From the NCBI RefSeq assembly GCF_004337365.2, contig NZ_CP044016.1, forward strand, positions 4,607,109 through 4,671,108: a stretch of 64,000 nt of DNA. The letters are read 5' to 3'. Below are positions 17,261 through 25,462 of this stretch, piece after piece. Origin of the DNA: Rhizosphaericola mali (lineage in GTDB: Bacteria > Bacteroidota > Bacteroidia > Chitinophagales > Chitinophagaceae). The stretch's first letter is position 1. The number at the start of each line of letters is the position of its first letter. Position numbers and translations under genes: made by a program. The notes below the pieces were generated by a model that worked only from the letters and a program-made list of their open reading frames with translations, made no database searches and was not told the DNA's origin.

Positions 17261-18541
17261 ATGCAAAAAGATACGCAGATTTTTGATTTAATACATCAAG
17301 AATTAGGGAGACAAAGATCTGGTTTAGAGCTAATTGCGTCAGAGAATTTTACGAGTTTACAATCCATTCAAGCGATGGGAAGTGTACTTACTAATAAGTA
17401 TGCAGAAGGATATCCTGGGCATAGATATTATGCAGGTTGTGAGATTGTCGATCAAGTAGAACAATTAGCTATAGATAGATTGAAAGCTATTTTCAATATC
17501 GAATTTGCCAATGTACAACCACACAGTGGTGCACAAGCAAATGCAGCCGTTGCATTGGCCGTTTTAAATCCTGGGGATAAAATTTTGGGATTGGATCTTA
17601 GCATGGGTGGTCACTTGACACATGGTTCTGCAGTAAATTATAGTGGTAAAATATACGAACCTCATTTCTACGGTGTAAAAAAAGAAACAGGTTATGTGGA
17701 TTACGAACAAATGGAGTCACAAGCGCAAGCTGTAAAACCTAAAATGATCATTTGCGGTGCAAGTGCTTATAGCCGTGACTGGGATTATAAAAGAATTAGA
17801 GAAATCGCTGATAGCGTAGGTGCTATTGTCATGGCAGATATTGCGCATCCAGCGGGTTTGATTGCAAAACAATTATTAAACGATCCATTTGACTATTGTC
17901 ATATTGTAACCTCTACAACGCACAAAACATTGCGCGGACCAAGAGGTGGTATTATCATGATGCGTAAAGATTTCGAAAATCCTTGGGGTGTAAAAGACAA
18001 CAAAGGAAATTTGAAGACGATGAGCAGCATGATTAATTTGGCCGTTTTCCCTGGTATCCAAGGTGGTCCATTGGAACACGTAATTGCAGGTAAAGCCGTT
18101 GCTTTCGGTGAAGTTTTGTCTGATGATTACACAGAATACGCTTTGCAAATTCAAAAAAATGCACAAGAATTAGCAAAATTATTGGTAGCTAAAGATTACA
18201 ATATCATCAGTGGTGGTACGGATAATCATTTGGTCTTGATCGATTTGAGAAATAAAAATATCTCGGGTAAAAAAGCAGAACAAGCACTTGTAAAAGCAGA
18301 AATTACTTGTAATAAAAATATGGTTCCTTTTGATGATAAGAGCGCATTCATTACTTCTGGTGTACGTATCGGTGTCCCTGCTGTTACGACAAGAGGTTTG
18401 AAAGAAAAAGATATGCAATTCATCGTGGATTCGTTTGATAAAATTATCAGAAATCCTGAAGATGAAAATGTAATTGCGGGTATTAAAGGGGATGTAAATG
18501 CATTTATGAAAGATTTCCCTCTTTATCCTGAATTGGGATAA
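17261..18541 (+). CDS. glyA: Serine hydroxymethyltransferase
   Basis: A 426-residue PLP enzyme that converts serine and tetrahydrofolate to glycine and methylene-tetrahydrofolate. Diagnostic segments are [32 protein letters not shown] and the PLP-lysine motif [15 protein letters not shown]. Length is normal. It is a single-gene unit with a clear -7 element and a perfect terminator immediately downstream. Confidence 0.97.
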   Translation: MQKDTQIFDLIHQELGRQRSGLELIASENFTSLQSIQAMGSVLTNKYAEGYPGHRYYAGCEIVDQVEQLAIDRLKAIFNIEFANVQPHSGAQANAAVALAVLNPGDKILGLDLSMGGHLTHGSAVNYSGKIYEPHFYGVKKETGYVDYEQMESQAQAVKPKMIICGASAYSRDWDYKRIREIADSVGAIVMADIAHPAGLIAKQLLNDPFDYCHIVTSTTHKTLRGPRGGIIMMRKDFENPWGVKDNKGNLKTMSSMINLAVFPGIQGGPLEHVIAGKAVAFGEVLSDDYTEYALQIQKNAQELAKLLVAKDYNIISGGTDNHLVLIDLRNKNISGKKAEQALVKAEITCNKNMVPFDDKSAFITSGVRIGVPAVTTRGLKEKDMQFIVDSFDKIIRNPEDENVIAGIKGDVNAFMKDFPLYPELG

Positions 18542-18556
18542 TTTGAATCTAGATGT

Positions 18557-18589
18557 AAAAAAGCGTAAGTTTTCACTTACGCTTTTTTT
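18557..18589. terminator. Bidirectional terminator after glyA
   Basis: GCGTAAGT (18563-18570) and ACTTACGC (18575-18582) form a perfect 8-bp stem with a 4-nt loop, flanked by six A on the left and seven T on the right. It serves both glyA and the convergent gene ending at 18588. Confidence 0.9.
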
Positions 18590-18920
18590 ATGCAATTAAG
18601 AATTGACCAATTATCTTATCCAAATCTGGAGGTAGATTTTCCATTTTTTGTAGTTCAAATTTTCCCTCTTCATTTTCAAATATTGCGGTAGTATTATTGA
18701 AATGCAAACGCCCCTTTTGAAATTGCCGAAATTGTTCTTTCTCATTTTGAGACATGGATACAAAACTCAATCTTTTCAGCGCGTAATTACCATTTGAATT
18801 TTTAATTTGAATCCAATAATAGATATCTTCTTTTCTGTCAGAGTTGATATCCAATCTTTTGATTTCCACTACACTAAATTGCCCTGATTGAAAACCAAAT
18901 AATAAAGCAAATGCGCTCAT
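18588..18920 (-). CDS. Hypothetical protein, 110 residues
   Basis: I do not recognise a family. The 110-residue product begins with a short apolar stretch (AFALLFGF) too short to be a convincing membrane anchor. The rest is mixed alpha/beta with an IKRLDINSDRKEDIYYWIQI segment of the kind seen in cytosolic domains. It lies 3 nt after the stop of the receiver-like gene at 18924-19235, so the pair is one unit. It ends in the shared glyA terminator. Confidence 0.55.
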   Translation of the reverse strand: MSAFALLFGFQSGQFSVVEIKRLDINSDRKEDIYYWIQIKNSNGNYALKRLSFVSMSQNEKEQFRQFQKGRLHFNNTTAIFENEEGKFELQKMENLPPDLDKIIGQFLIA

Positions 18921-18923
18921 AAT

Positions 18924-19235
18924 TTATATTTGTTGACCGTCAAAGGTATCTACAAAATTTAATTGTTCGCGTCGAACCGTTTGCCAAATATCTGTTGCTA
19001 TTTCAATGGATTTGTCTAAATCTTCCGTTTCTTGACGCATGACAATATAGGATTGTTGCAATGTATTGATGACTGCTTTCAATTTCTTTTCATCCATTTC
19101 AGAAACATTATTATCCAAAATGATTACATCTATATCTTTTTGATACAATTTTTCAATTGCATTGTCGATAGAAATTGTTGTCATTATATTTTCTTGTTCG
19201 AATTGTCTGTCTGTGTTTGTAATTAAAATGTTCAT
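18924..19235 (-). CDS. Small receiver-like protein of unknown function
   Basis: A 103-residue protein from the ATG at 19235 (MNILITNTD); a longer ATG at 19280 adds a sequence that does not fit the fold. The strand/helix pattern resembles a response-regulator receiver: MNILIT as strand 1, a central DVIILDNN with Asp41 at the phosphorylation position, then a helix and the SYIVMR strand. The acidic pair normally after strand 1 is reduced to a single Asp and no output domain follows. It forms a two-gene unit with the unknown gene at 18588. The receiver resemblance is my reading, not a firm assignment. Confidence 0.5.
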   Translation of the reverse strand: MNILITNTDRQFEQENIMTTISIDNAIEKLYQKDIDVIILDNNVSEMDEKKLKAVINTLQQSYIVMRQETEDLDKSIEIATDIWQTVRREQLNFVDTFDGQQI

Positions 19236-19328
19236 TTTATTTCTTTTATTTGTTAAAACTATATTTGTAATAACAAACAATTATCCAAAATTATTTTCAG
19301 ACAAAATGACAGATTTTTTAGAGAAATA

Positions 19329-19718
19329 CTAAACGATCTTGGTAGAATGTCCGTTTTCGTCTACTGCAACCATCTTAAATATACCTTCGATCGCTTTTTC
19401 TCTTTTAGTTGAGTACATTTCTTCAACGAAAATTACAACCTTAATGCTGATGCTAGAATTACCAACATGATCCACTCGTCCGATTGCTTCAATAATAGAG
19501 GAATTAGGAATAGGTTTTTCGAAACTCACTTTATCCGTAGAAACGGTGACAAAACGTTGTCTGCAAAAACGTGTCGCAGTAACAAATGCCACATCGTCCA
19601 TAATTGCTAAAGCTGCGCCGCCAAATAATGTATTGTGATGATTTGTTTGGCTTGTGAATATAGTTTTGAATGAATGCGTTTCGGATGCATTGATTCGCTC
19701 TTCTTGATTTTCTACCAT
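19329..19718 (-). CDS. Acyl-CoA thioesterase, hotdog fold (YciA/BACH type)
   Basis: A 129-residue hotdog-fold protein expected to hydrolyse acyl-CoA. The family motif is N-H-H-N-T-L-F-G-G-x-A-L-x-x-M-D (NTLFGGAALAIMDDVA), with VSFEKPIP and the ISIKVVIFVEEM strand later. The substrate chain length is unknown. It is divergent from the GbsR-type regulator 99 nt away, with a perfect -7 element 22 nt before its start. Confidence 0.85.
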   Translation of the reverse strand: MVENQEERINASETHSFKTIFTSQTNHHNTLFGGAALAIMDDVAFVTATRFCRQRFVTVSTDKVSFEKPIPNSSIIEAIGRVDHVGNSSISIKVVIFVEEMYSTKREKAIEGIFKMVAVDENGHSTKIV

Positions 19719-19740
19719 TTCTTAAATTCTTCTAAGGACA

Positions 19741-19748
19741 CAAATGTA
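19741..19748 (-). promoter_or_regulatory. -7 element of the thioesterase promoter
   Basis: The minus strand reads TACATTTG, a perfect TAnnTTTG match, with TTT (one mismatch to TTG) 19 nt further upstream. It is followed by about 20 nt of leader. Confidence 0.45.
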
Positions 19749-19783
19749 TAAAATTCGTCATAGAAATAAAGTTTCAGAAAGTA

Positions 19784-19813
19784 TTGAAAGTATAAAATGT
19801 TTATATATATTTG
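19784..19813 (+). promoter_or_regulatory. Complete Bacteroidota promoter of the GbsR-type gene
   Basis: TTG at 19784-19786, exactly 19 nt, then TATATTTG at 19806-19813: both elements match the Bacteroidota sigma consensus. Only four bases separate the -7 element from the ATG at 19818, so the transcript should start at or very near the A of the start codon. Confidence 0.65.
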
Positions 19814-19817
19814 TGTT

Positions 19818-20324
19818 ATGAATCTACAAGAAGGACAAATAAAATTTATAGAAACTTGGGGTAAATTAGGTTCGGAGTGGGGGATCAATAGAACTATGGC
19901 GAGTATTCATGCCTTGCTATTAATCACTCCGGAAGAATTGAGCGCTGAAGAAATAATGGAAAAATTGCAGATCAGTCGTGGCAATGCGAATATGAACTTA
20001 AGAGATTTGATTGGTTGGGGCTTGGTTGATAAAATTTTAAAGCCGGGAGATCGAAAAGAATATTTTTTTGCTGATAAAGATATTTGGAACATCGCAAAGC
20101 AAGTTGCTAAAGAAAGACGTAAACGTGAATTAGATCCTGTGACTAAGGTTTTGAGTGAATTATCTGTAATAGAGGGAGACATGAAAGATCCTGAATATGC
20201 AACGTTTATGAACTCTATAAATGGAATTCAAAAATTTACCAATAATATGTCCAAAACTTTGGATACTATGTTCAAGGCTGAGGAGAATTGGTTTTGGGGT
20301 TCTCTATTTAAAATGTTCAAATAA
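19818..20324 (+). CDS. GbsR/MarR family transcriptional regulator
   Basis: A 168-residue winged-helix regulator. The ATG at 19818 (MNLQEGQIKFIETWGKLG) matches the usual start of this family; an in-frame ATG at 19797 would lie upstream of the predicted transcription start. WGKLGSEWGINRTMASIHALLL and EEIMEKLQISRGNANMNLRDL form the DNA-binding domain, with a helical C terminus ending WFWGSLFKMFK. GbsR relatives control osmolyte uptake in Bacillus; the target here is unknown. Downstream lie a broken lipoprotein gene and a small membrane protein on the same strand. Confidence 0.85.
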   Translation: MNLQEGQIKFIETWGKLGSEWGINRTMASIHALLLITPEELSAEEIMEKLQISRGNANMNLRDLIGWGLVDKILKPGDRKEYFFADKDIWNIAKQVAKERRKRELDPVTKVLSELSVIEGDMKDPEYATFMNSINGIQKFTNNMSKTLDTMFKAEENWFWGSLFKMFK

Positions 20325-20369
20325 TTTTTTTAAAATAAAGTTTCAAATATTTCTGAAAATACAATTATT

Positions 20370-21103
20370 ATGAATTATAAAAGAAAACTTTACTATAAAA
20401 TTTTTGGTTTTTATGTATTGATGTTATTTATGAGTTCTTGTAAAGGACAAATTCCACATTTGCTAAAAGAAGGTTATAGTATCATAGTCCCAGACGGTGA
20501 AATTCATCAGATTAAGCAAGTGGAAGATTCATTATTTGAATATAGAGGAGAAACTGTTGGTCAATTTCCATACATGTTAGAGCGGATTTCTAAGATTATT
20601 AAGCATGTCAGCCTAGGTAAATATGATCTACTTTATACGAAACCTATAGAGGAAAATTCACTACCAAGAAACCAATTAGGTAAAAATAACTATTTTATAA
20701 TTGCCTTATCTAAAATAACAGACAGACAACTTAAAAGTAGAGGTATATATAATGGATTAACAAAAGAACAATTAGATACTACACACATTACCGAACAACA
20801 ATTAGACTCTAGTTTTTTTATACATATTATTCGGACAAACAATTACAATATTTTTTCAAGCTAAATCCTATCAAAGATTCCATTGATGCACAAAAAATAT
20901 TGGCAAGTTTGCAATCTCCACAAAATAAAAAAATAATTGATTTTTACATTCGATCAAATGAATCTCAACATGATATGTATGGCTCCGGTTTGCGCTCTGA
21001 ATTATTTACTCAAGCATGCGTGGACAATAACTTTAGTCCAATTGGTGCGGGTTCTATAATCACTAAAATCATGAGAAATAAATCACCTCAAAATAATCAA
21101 TAA
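20370..21103 (+). pseudogene. Lipoprotein gene interrupted by a -1 frameshift
   Basis: The first reading frame (20370-20864) encodes a lipoprotein-like start ending in MSSCKGQ and stops at 20862-20864. A second frame is open from 20813 to 21103 and continues naturally. Joining them by adding one T to the T run near 20851-20856 gives NIFFKLNPIKDS and a single product of about 244 residues. No family is recognised. Either the gene is inactivated or the homopolymer was misread; the heptamer there is not in the right phase for classical -1 slippage. It follows the GbsR-type gene by 45 nt. Confidence 0.65.
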
Positions 21104-21125
21104 TCACCTTTAAAATTTCAAAACT

Positions 21126-21497
21126 ATGAACAATTATCTATTAACTTATTCTATCTATTTGATAGTAAGTATCAGTTTGACAATCTGGGTCGCAAAAGTT
21201 TTATTTACCAATGGACGTATTTTTTTAGTGGATATATTCCACGGAAATACAGCTTTGGCAGACTCCGTAAATAAACTTTTAGTCGTTGGTTTTTATTTAA
21301 TCAATATTGGTTATATGAGTTTGGCACTAAAATCAACTAGTGAAATTGCTAACCCAAAAGAAGTGATGGAAGTATTGAGTCATAAATTAGGTTGGATTAT
21401 TCTCATTCTTGGAGGAATGCATTTTTTGAATTTGAGTATATTTTTTAAACTAAGAAAAAGAGCAAAAGAAGAAACTTTAAAAACTTCTGGTTATTAG
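21126..21497 (+). CDS. Small four-helix membrane protein, unknown function
   Basis: A 123-residue protein with about three to four membrane helices (roughly residues 5-25, 48-68, 88-108). The hydrophilic segments include FTNGRIFLVDIFHGN between the first two helices. I recognise no named family, although similar proteins are, to my knowledge, common in Bacteroidota. It lies 22 nt after the broken lipoprotein gene, in the same unit as the GbsR-type regulator, and could be its regulatory target (inference). Confidence 0.65.
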   Translation: MNNYLLTYSIYLIVSISLTIWVAKVLFTNGRIFLVDIFHGNTALADSVNKLLVVGFYLINIGYMSLALKSTSEIANPKEVMEVLSHKLGWIILILGGMHFLNLSIFFKLRKRAKEETLKTSGY

Positions 21498-21544
21498 AAA
21501 TAAAAGAAATGGCATTGTAATTACAATGCCATTTCTTTTATTTC
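21497..21544. terminator. 48-bp perfect palindrome, bidirectional terminator
   Basis: Positions 21497-21520 and 21521-21544 are exact reverse complements (24 bp per arm, centre TAATTA). The GC-richer core is GGCATTGTAATTACAATGCC, with T-rich flanks on both strands. The stop codons of both convergent genes lie within the arms. Confidence 0.9.
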
Positions 21545-23085
21545 ATAATTGCGCTCCAAATCACTTTAAGACTACAAAGAATTACTAGGGATCCGACACA
21601 AATAAACATGGTTTTTAAATTAAGCTTTCCTGATAGTTTGGCAGCAATAGGTGCGGCAATCAAACCTCCAAATATCAAGCCGGCAATCACATTAAAATGC
21701 GCTTCTCCCAATACAAATACAAATGTAGCTGTACTACAAATAGAGGTAAAAAATTTAGTCAAAGTGGACGTCCCGATGGTGTATTTGGGATCACGACCAC
21801 CTGAAATAAGGGTACTCGTCACTAGCGGTCCCCAACCTCCACCAAATGCATCTAAAAAACCTCCGGATAGAGCAACTGGTGTGACGTTGGTAAGTTTCTT
21901 TTTATCTTTATTTCTTTTTTTGAATGCTTTTTGAATGATGCGAATTCCTAAATACATCGTATAAACGGAGATAAATGGACGTAGCATTTTTCCATATTTA
22001 TTACCAAAAGCCCCAATAAATAATGCTCCACAAATCGCTCCAATTGCGCCTGGAATCGCAAGACGTAAGAGTAGTTTTTTATTTACATGTTTGTATTTAT
22101 AGTGACTGATACCGGCAGCGCCTACAGAAAACATTTCAGCCATGTGTACGCTACTGCTCACTGCGGCGATACTCACACCAGACTGTAATAAAAATGTAGT
22201 GGACAATACGCCATAGCCCATACCCATTGCACCATCTACCAATTGCGCTAAAAATCCAGCCAACAACATCCAATAAAAATTGGTTTTGGATAGTTGATCT
22301 GAATAAGATTGAATATTGGCAATCCAGGTAGGAGGTAAGTTGGAAATGATGGCATAACCTAATACCATGAAAAATATCGCTAACAAACTACCAAATATGA
22401 TGATCTTAGTCAAAGAAAGCGAACTCAGCCAATTGCTTTTTCCCATAGTCGTGGCTTTGCTTTCGCCTTCGATTAAAGTTTTTGTAATGGCGTTGAGCTG
22501 GATGATTTTTTGAGGAAGATTACCTGTTAATTTTTGCCGAATCGAGGACATATTTTCCAATGTCTGGTCAATTTCTTCAGGCAAAGTATCGGTCAATATT
22601 TCTTTTAATCTTTTTGCAACAGTAGGGGATTTGCCATTTGTTGAAATTGCGATTTTTAAATTTCCTTTAGTTACGATAGAGCTAAGATAAAAATCACAAT
22701 ATTCAGGTTTGTCTGCCGCATTGACGAGCAAGCCTTTGTCATGCGCATCGTCTGTAATTTGTTTACTTAAAGTAGAATCATTTACTGCTGAAATGGCAAT
22801 CTGAAAACCATTTAAGTCCGAATTTTCATAGGATTTAGTGATTAATAGAATTGTCGATTTATTTTTTGCAAAATGTAGTAGTTCGGGTGAAAACTTATTT
22901 GCCAAAACGGTAATTTGCGTAGCCGGGGCATTTTTACATAGTGCGGTTAATTTTTCCAAGCCCACATTGCCACCACCAATGATTATGATTTTTAATTCCT
23001 CTAATTTTAGAAATATGGGAAATAGTTTATTCCCTATGGCTTCACCTTGATTAGATTGTATGATTTCTGGCAATGTTTCTTTCAT
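21538..23085 (-). CDS. Fused precorrin-2 dehydrogenase (siroheme synthase) and TSUP transporter
   Basis: A 515-residue two-part protein. Residues about 15-215 form a CysG N-terminal/Met8p/SirC domain: LKIIIIGGGNVGLEKLTAL binds NAD, VNAADKPEYCDFYLSS holds the expected catalytic Asp, and ISTNGKSPTVAKRLKE is the family signature. This domain should oxidise precorrin-2 and may insert iron to give siroheme. Residues about 225-515 form a TauE/SafE (TSUP) transporter with about eight helices and LVDGAMGMGYGVLSTT plus GGFLDAFGGGWGPLVTS, the duplicated motif of that family. The transporter may move sulfate or sulfite. It lies 6 nt after cobA at the end of the sulfate operon, so both halves fit the pathway. 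Confidence 0.9.
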   Translation of the reverse strand: MKETLPEIIQSNQGEAIGNKLFPIFLKLEELKIIIIGGGNVGLEKLTALCKNAPATQITVLANKFSPELLHFAKNKSTILLITKSYENSDLNGFQIAISAVNDSTLSKQITDDAHDKGLLVNAADKPEYCDFYLSSIVTKGNLKIAISTNGKSPTVAKRLKEILTDTLPEEIDQTLENMSSIRQKLTGNLPQKIIQLNAITKTLIEGESKATTMGKSNWLSSLSLTKIIIFGSLLAIFFMVLGYAIISNLPPTWIANIQSYSDQLSKTNFYWMLLAGFLAQLVDGAMGMGYGVLSTTFLLQSGVSIAAVSSSVHMAEMFSVGAAGISHYKYKHVNKKLLLRLAIPGAIGAICGALFIGAFGNKYGKMLRPFISVYTMYLGIRIIQKAFKKRNKDKKKLTNVTPVALSGGFLDAFGGGWGPLVTSTLISGGRDPKYTIGTSTLTKFFTSICSTATFVFVLGEAHFNVIAGLIFGGLIAAPIAAKLSGKLNLKTMFICVGSLVILCSLKVIWSAIMK

Positions 23086-23091
23086 TCGATC

Positions 23092-23919
23092 CTATTTTGA
23101 CTTGATAAAATCCACTTGTTTTAATTTTTTGCAATTATCTGCAGGTAAAAAATAATTGTCTTTCGTATGATCGGATTCAAACCATGCAAATTTGTTATGC
23201 AGTCTTACGACATTACCAACTATAATTAAAGATGGAGACACAAATTGAATATAAGGTAACTCTTGCTTTAACTCCTCAAAACTATAGTTATACACTTTTT
23301 GAAAAGGCGTCGTCGCTTGCTCAATCACCGCAAGCCCTTTGGTGTTTCCAATATTATTTTCAATGAGTAAGTTTGCTAATTCATGCCAAGCTTCGCCTGC
23401 CATATAGAAAACTAAAGTGTCATCTGTTTTCGCTAATTCATCCCAATTATTAATATCAATATGATGTTTTTTGGAAAACGTTAAGAACCGAACGCCACGT
23501 GAATAATCACGTGCGGTCAAAGGTATTCCCGCAAATGCAGATGCTCCGGATGCTGCAGTAATACCAGGGATGATTTCGTAAGGAATATCAAAGCGATTAA
23601 GAATTTCCAATTCATTCAAAACATTGGAAAAGAAAGCTACATCTCCACCTTTAAGGCGTGCGACAATTTTACCTTCCATCGCTTTAGAAAGTAATAGTTG
23701 GTCAATGTCTGCTTGAGCTACGGATTTTTGATTGTTGCATCCTTCTTTGCCAACTAAAAATATTTCTGCAATAGGATTAGCATAGTCTTCCAATATTTCT
23801 TGACTTACCAAGCGATCTGTAAGAATAACATCCGCTTTTTTTAGTGCTTTTACAGCTTTCACGGTTATTAATTCTGGATCGCCAGGACCTGCTCCGATGA
23901 TATATACTTTTCCTTGCAT
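23092..23919 (-). CDS. cobA: Uroporphyrinogen-III C-methyltransferase
   Basis: A 275-residue SAM-dependent enzyme that methylates uroporphyrinogen III twice to precorrin-2. Motifs are IIGAGPGDPELITVKA at the N terminus, VGKEG, ARLKGGDVAFF (classical enzymes have GGDPFIFGRG here), PGITAASGASAFAGIPLTAR and the VFYMAG region. The GGD variant loop looks intact and, to my knowledge, recurs in Bacteroidota. It supplies the substrate of the fused dehydrogenase encoded 6 nt downstream, for the siroheme of sulfite reductase. Confidence 0.93.
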   Translation of the reverse strand: MQGKVYIIGAGPGDPELITVKAVKALKKADVILTDRLVSQEILEDYANPIAEIFLVGKEGCNNQKSVAQADIDQLLLSKAMEGKIVARLKGGDVAFFSNVLNELEILNRFDIPYEIIPGITAASGASAFAGIPLTARDYSRGVRFLTFSKKHHIDINNWDELAKTDDTLVFYMAGEAWHELANLLIENNIGNTKGLAVIEQATTPFQKVYNYSFEELKQELPYIQFVSPSLIIVGNVVRLHNKFAWFESDHTKDNYFLPADNCKKLKQVDFIKSK

Positions 23920-23927
23920 GAAAATGA

Positions 23928-24137
23928 TTAAATTTTTCTTTTCAAAAGAAATAAAATACTCGTAGTAGATGTTCCTGTAGGAAATCCATAGTCTTTCTCA
24001 TTAATTCCTTCCAAAGAAATGACTTCCCAGCCTTGACTTCCCAAGTCATTTAATTTGCTAATTAATTCAGATTGAAAACTGGATTTATTTAATTTTGACT
24101 TGTCTACGTCTAATATTTTATATTCAAATTTTTCCAT
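23928..24137 (-). CDS. DUF4177 domain protein
   Basis: A 69-residue protein with the DUF4177 layout: an N-terminal FEYKILDV strand, LNDLGSQGWEVISLEG in the middle and a final strand ILFLLKRK. The family's function is unknown. It sits between cysN (15 nt upstream) and cobA (8 nt downstream), inside the sulfate-assimilation operon, so a small accessory role in that pathway is possible (inference). Confidence 0.75.
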   Translation of the reverse strand: MEKFEYKILDVDKSKLNKSSFQSELISKLNDLGSQGWEVISLEGINEKDYGFPTGTSTTSILFLLKRKI

Positions 24138-24152
24138 AGAAAAATGAGTCCT

Positions 24153-25394
24153 TTATTTAAACAACACCGCACCAACTGTTACAAAACTGGATTCATCAAT
24201 AAGGATCGCACCTCCATTAGTTCTTAGATCTTGATAAGCATCATAGGTCAATGGAGAAGCTGTTTTTATTGTAATCTCAACAACTTCATTTAACAATGCT
24301 TTTTCTGGATTTTCTTGCTTTTCTAACGTATTAACATCTAATTTATAAGCAATATTTCGAACGACTGCTGGAGTAACCTTACTATTGTGTTGAATTAAAT
24401 ACCGTTTGCCTACGGTTAATGGTTTTTCATCCATCCAGCAAACAATTGCTTCAATCTCTTGATTAGTTTTTAATAGCGCATCTTTTTTAACAATAATATC
24501 ACCTCTACTGATATCGATATCTTCTGCCAAATGAATGACACCACTTTGTGGTGCAAATATTTCTGCTACAGAAGAACTATTCACCTCAATATCTGAAATA
24601 GTTGCTTCTAATTCGGATGGATAAATAGTAACTTTTTCCCCTTTTTTGAAAATACCACTAGATACTTTGCCTGCATAACCTCTATAGTCTGGAAGTTCTG
24701 CTGTCTGAGGTCGTATAACTAATTGAACAGGGAAGCGACTATGTTCCAAATCAACAGTGTCATGTAGCTCCACAGACTCTAATAATTCTAATAGATTTTT
24801 GCCCTTGTACCAATCCATAAATTCAGATGGATCAACTATATTGTCACCATTTAGCGCGCTAATTGGGATATAAACCAAATTTTTTAAAGAAAGTGCTTCT
24901 GCAACTTCGTTATAGTCTTGAATAATATCTGTATAGATATCTTGATCATAGTCAACCAAATCCATTTTGTTGATGGCAACGACTACATTTGGAATATTAA
25001 GAAGAGACGCAATAATACTATGTCGTCTAGTTTGTTCGACCACACCATTTCTGGCATCGATTAGTATGATAATTAAGTCTGCATTAGATGCACCAGTTAC
25101 CATATTTCTAGTATACTGAATATGACCTGGAGCATCAGCAATTATGAATTTTCTTTTTGGGGTAGAGAAATATTTATACGCAACATCAATCGTAATGCCT
25201 TGCTCTCTTTCTGCACGCAAACCATCTGTTAATAGTGCTAGATCAATACTGCCATCACCTCTATTTTTACTGCTTCGTTCGATAGCATCTAATTGATCAA
25301 CTAATATATTTTTACTATCATACAATAGTCGTCCGATTAATGTGCTTTTGCCATCATCGACACTGCCTGCTGTTATAAATCTTAATAAATCCAC
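24153..25394 (-). CDS. cysN: Sulfate adenylyltransferase subunit 1 (GTPase)
   Basis: A 413-residue EF-Tu-like GTPase subunit of ATP sulfurylase. GTP-binding motifs are GSVDDGKSTL (P loop), DAPGHIQYTRNMVTGAS (switch II) and NKMD (G4). No APS kinase (CysC) domain is fused at the C terminus, unlike NodQ-type proteins. GTP hydrolysis drives APS formation by CysD. It follows cysD by 68 nt, a gap that contains an inverted repeat. Confidence 0.95.
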   Translation of the reverse strand: MDLLRFITAGSVDDGKSTLIGRLLYDSKNILVDQLDAIERSSKNRGDGSIDLALLTDGLRAEREQGITIDVAYKYFSTPKRKFIIADAPGHIQYTRNMVTGASNADLIIILIDARNGVVEQTRRHSIIASLLNIPNVVVAINKMDLVDYDQDIYTDIIQDYNEVAEALSLKNLVYIPISALNGDNIVDPSEFMDWYKGKNLLELLESVELHDTVDLEHSRFPVQLVIRPQTAELPDYRGYAGKVSSGIFKKGEKVTIYPSELEATISDIEVNSSSVAEIFAPQSGVIHLAEDIDISRGDIIVKKDALLKTNQEIEAIVCWMDEKPLTVGKRYLIQHNSKVTPAVVRNIAYKLDVNTLEKQENPEKALLNEVVEITIKTASPLTYDAYQDLRTNGGAILIDESSFVTVGAVLFK

Positions 25395-25462
25395 GGTACT
25401 TAGTTAATAGTTAATAATTTTTATGAATACGTTTTATAGTTATTTATGAAAGTTGTTATTAA

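Noticed and set aside
20848..20858. Programmed -1 frameshift in the lipoprotein gene
   Set aside because: The T run is not in the phase X-XXY-YYZ needed for classical slippage, so mutation or sequencing error is more likely.
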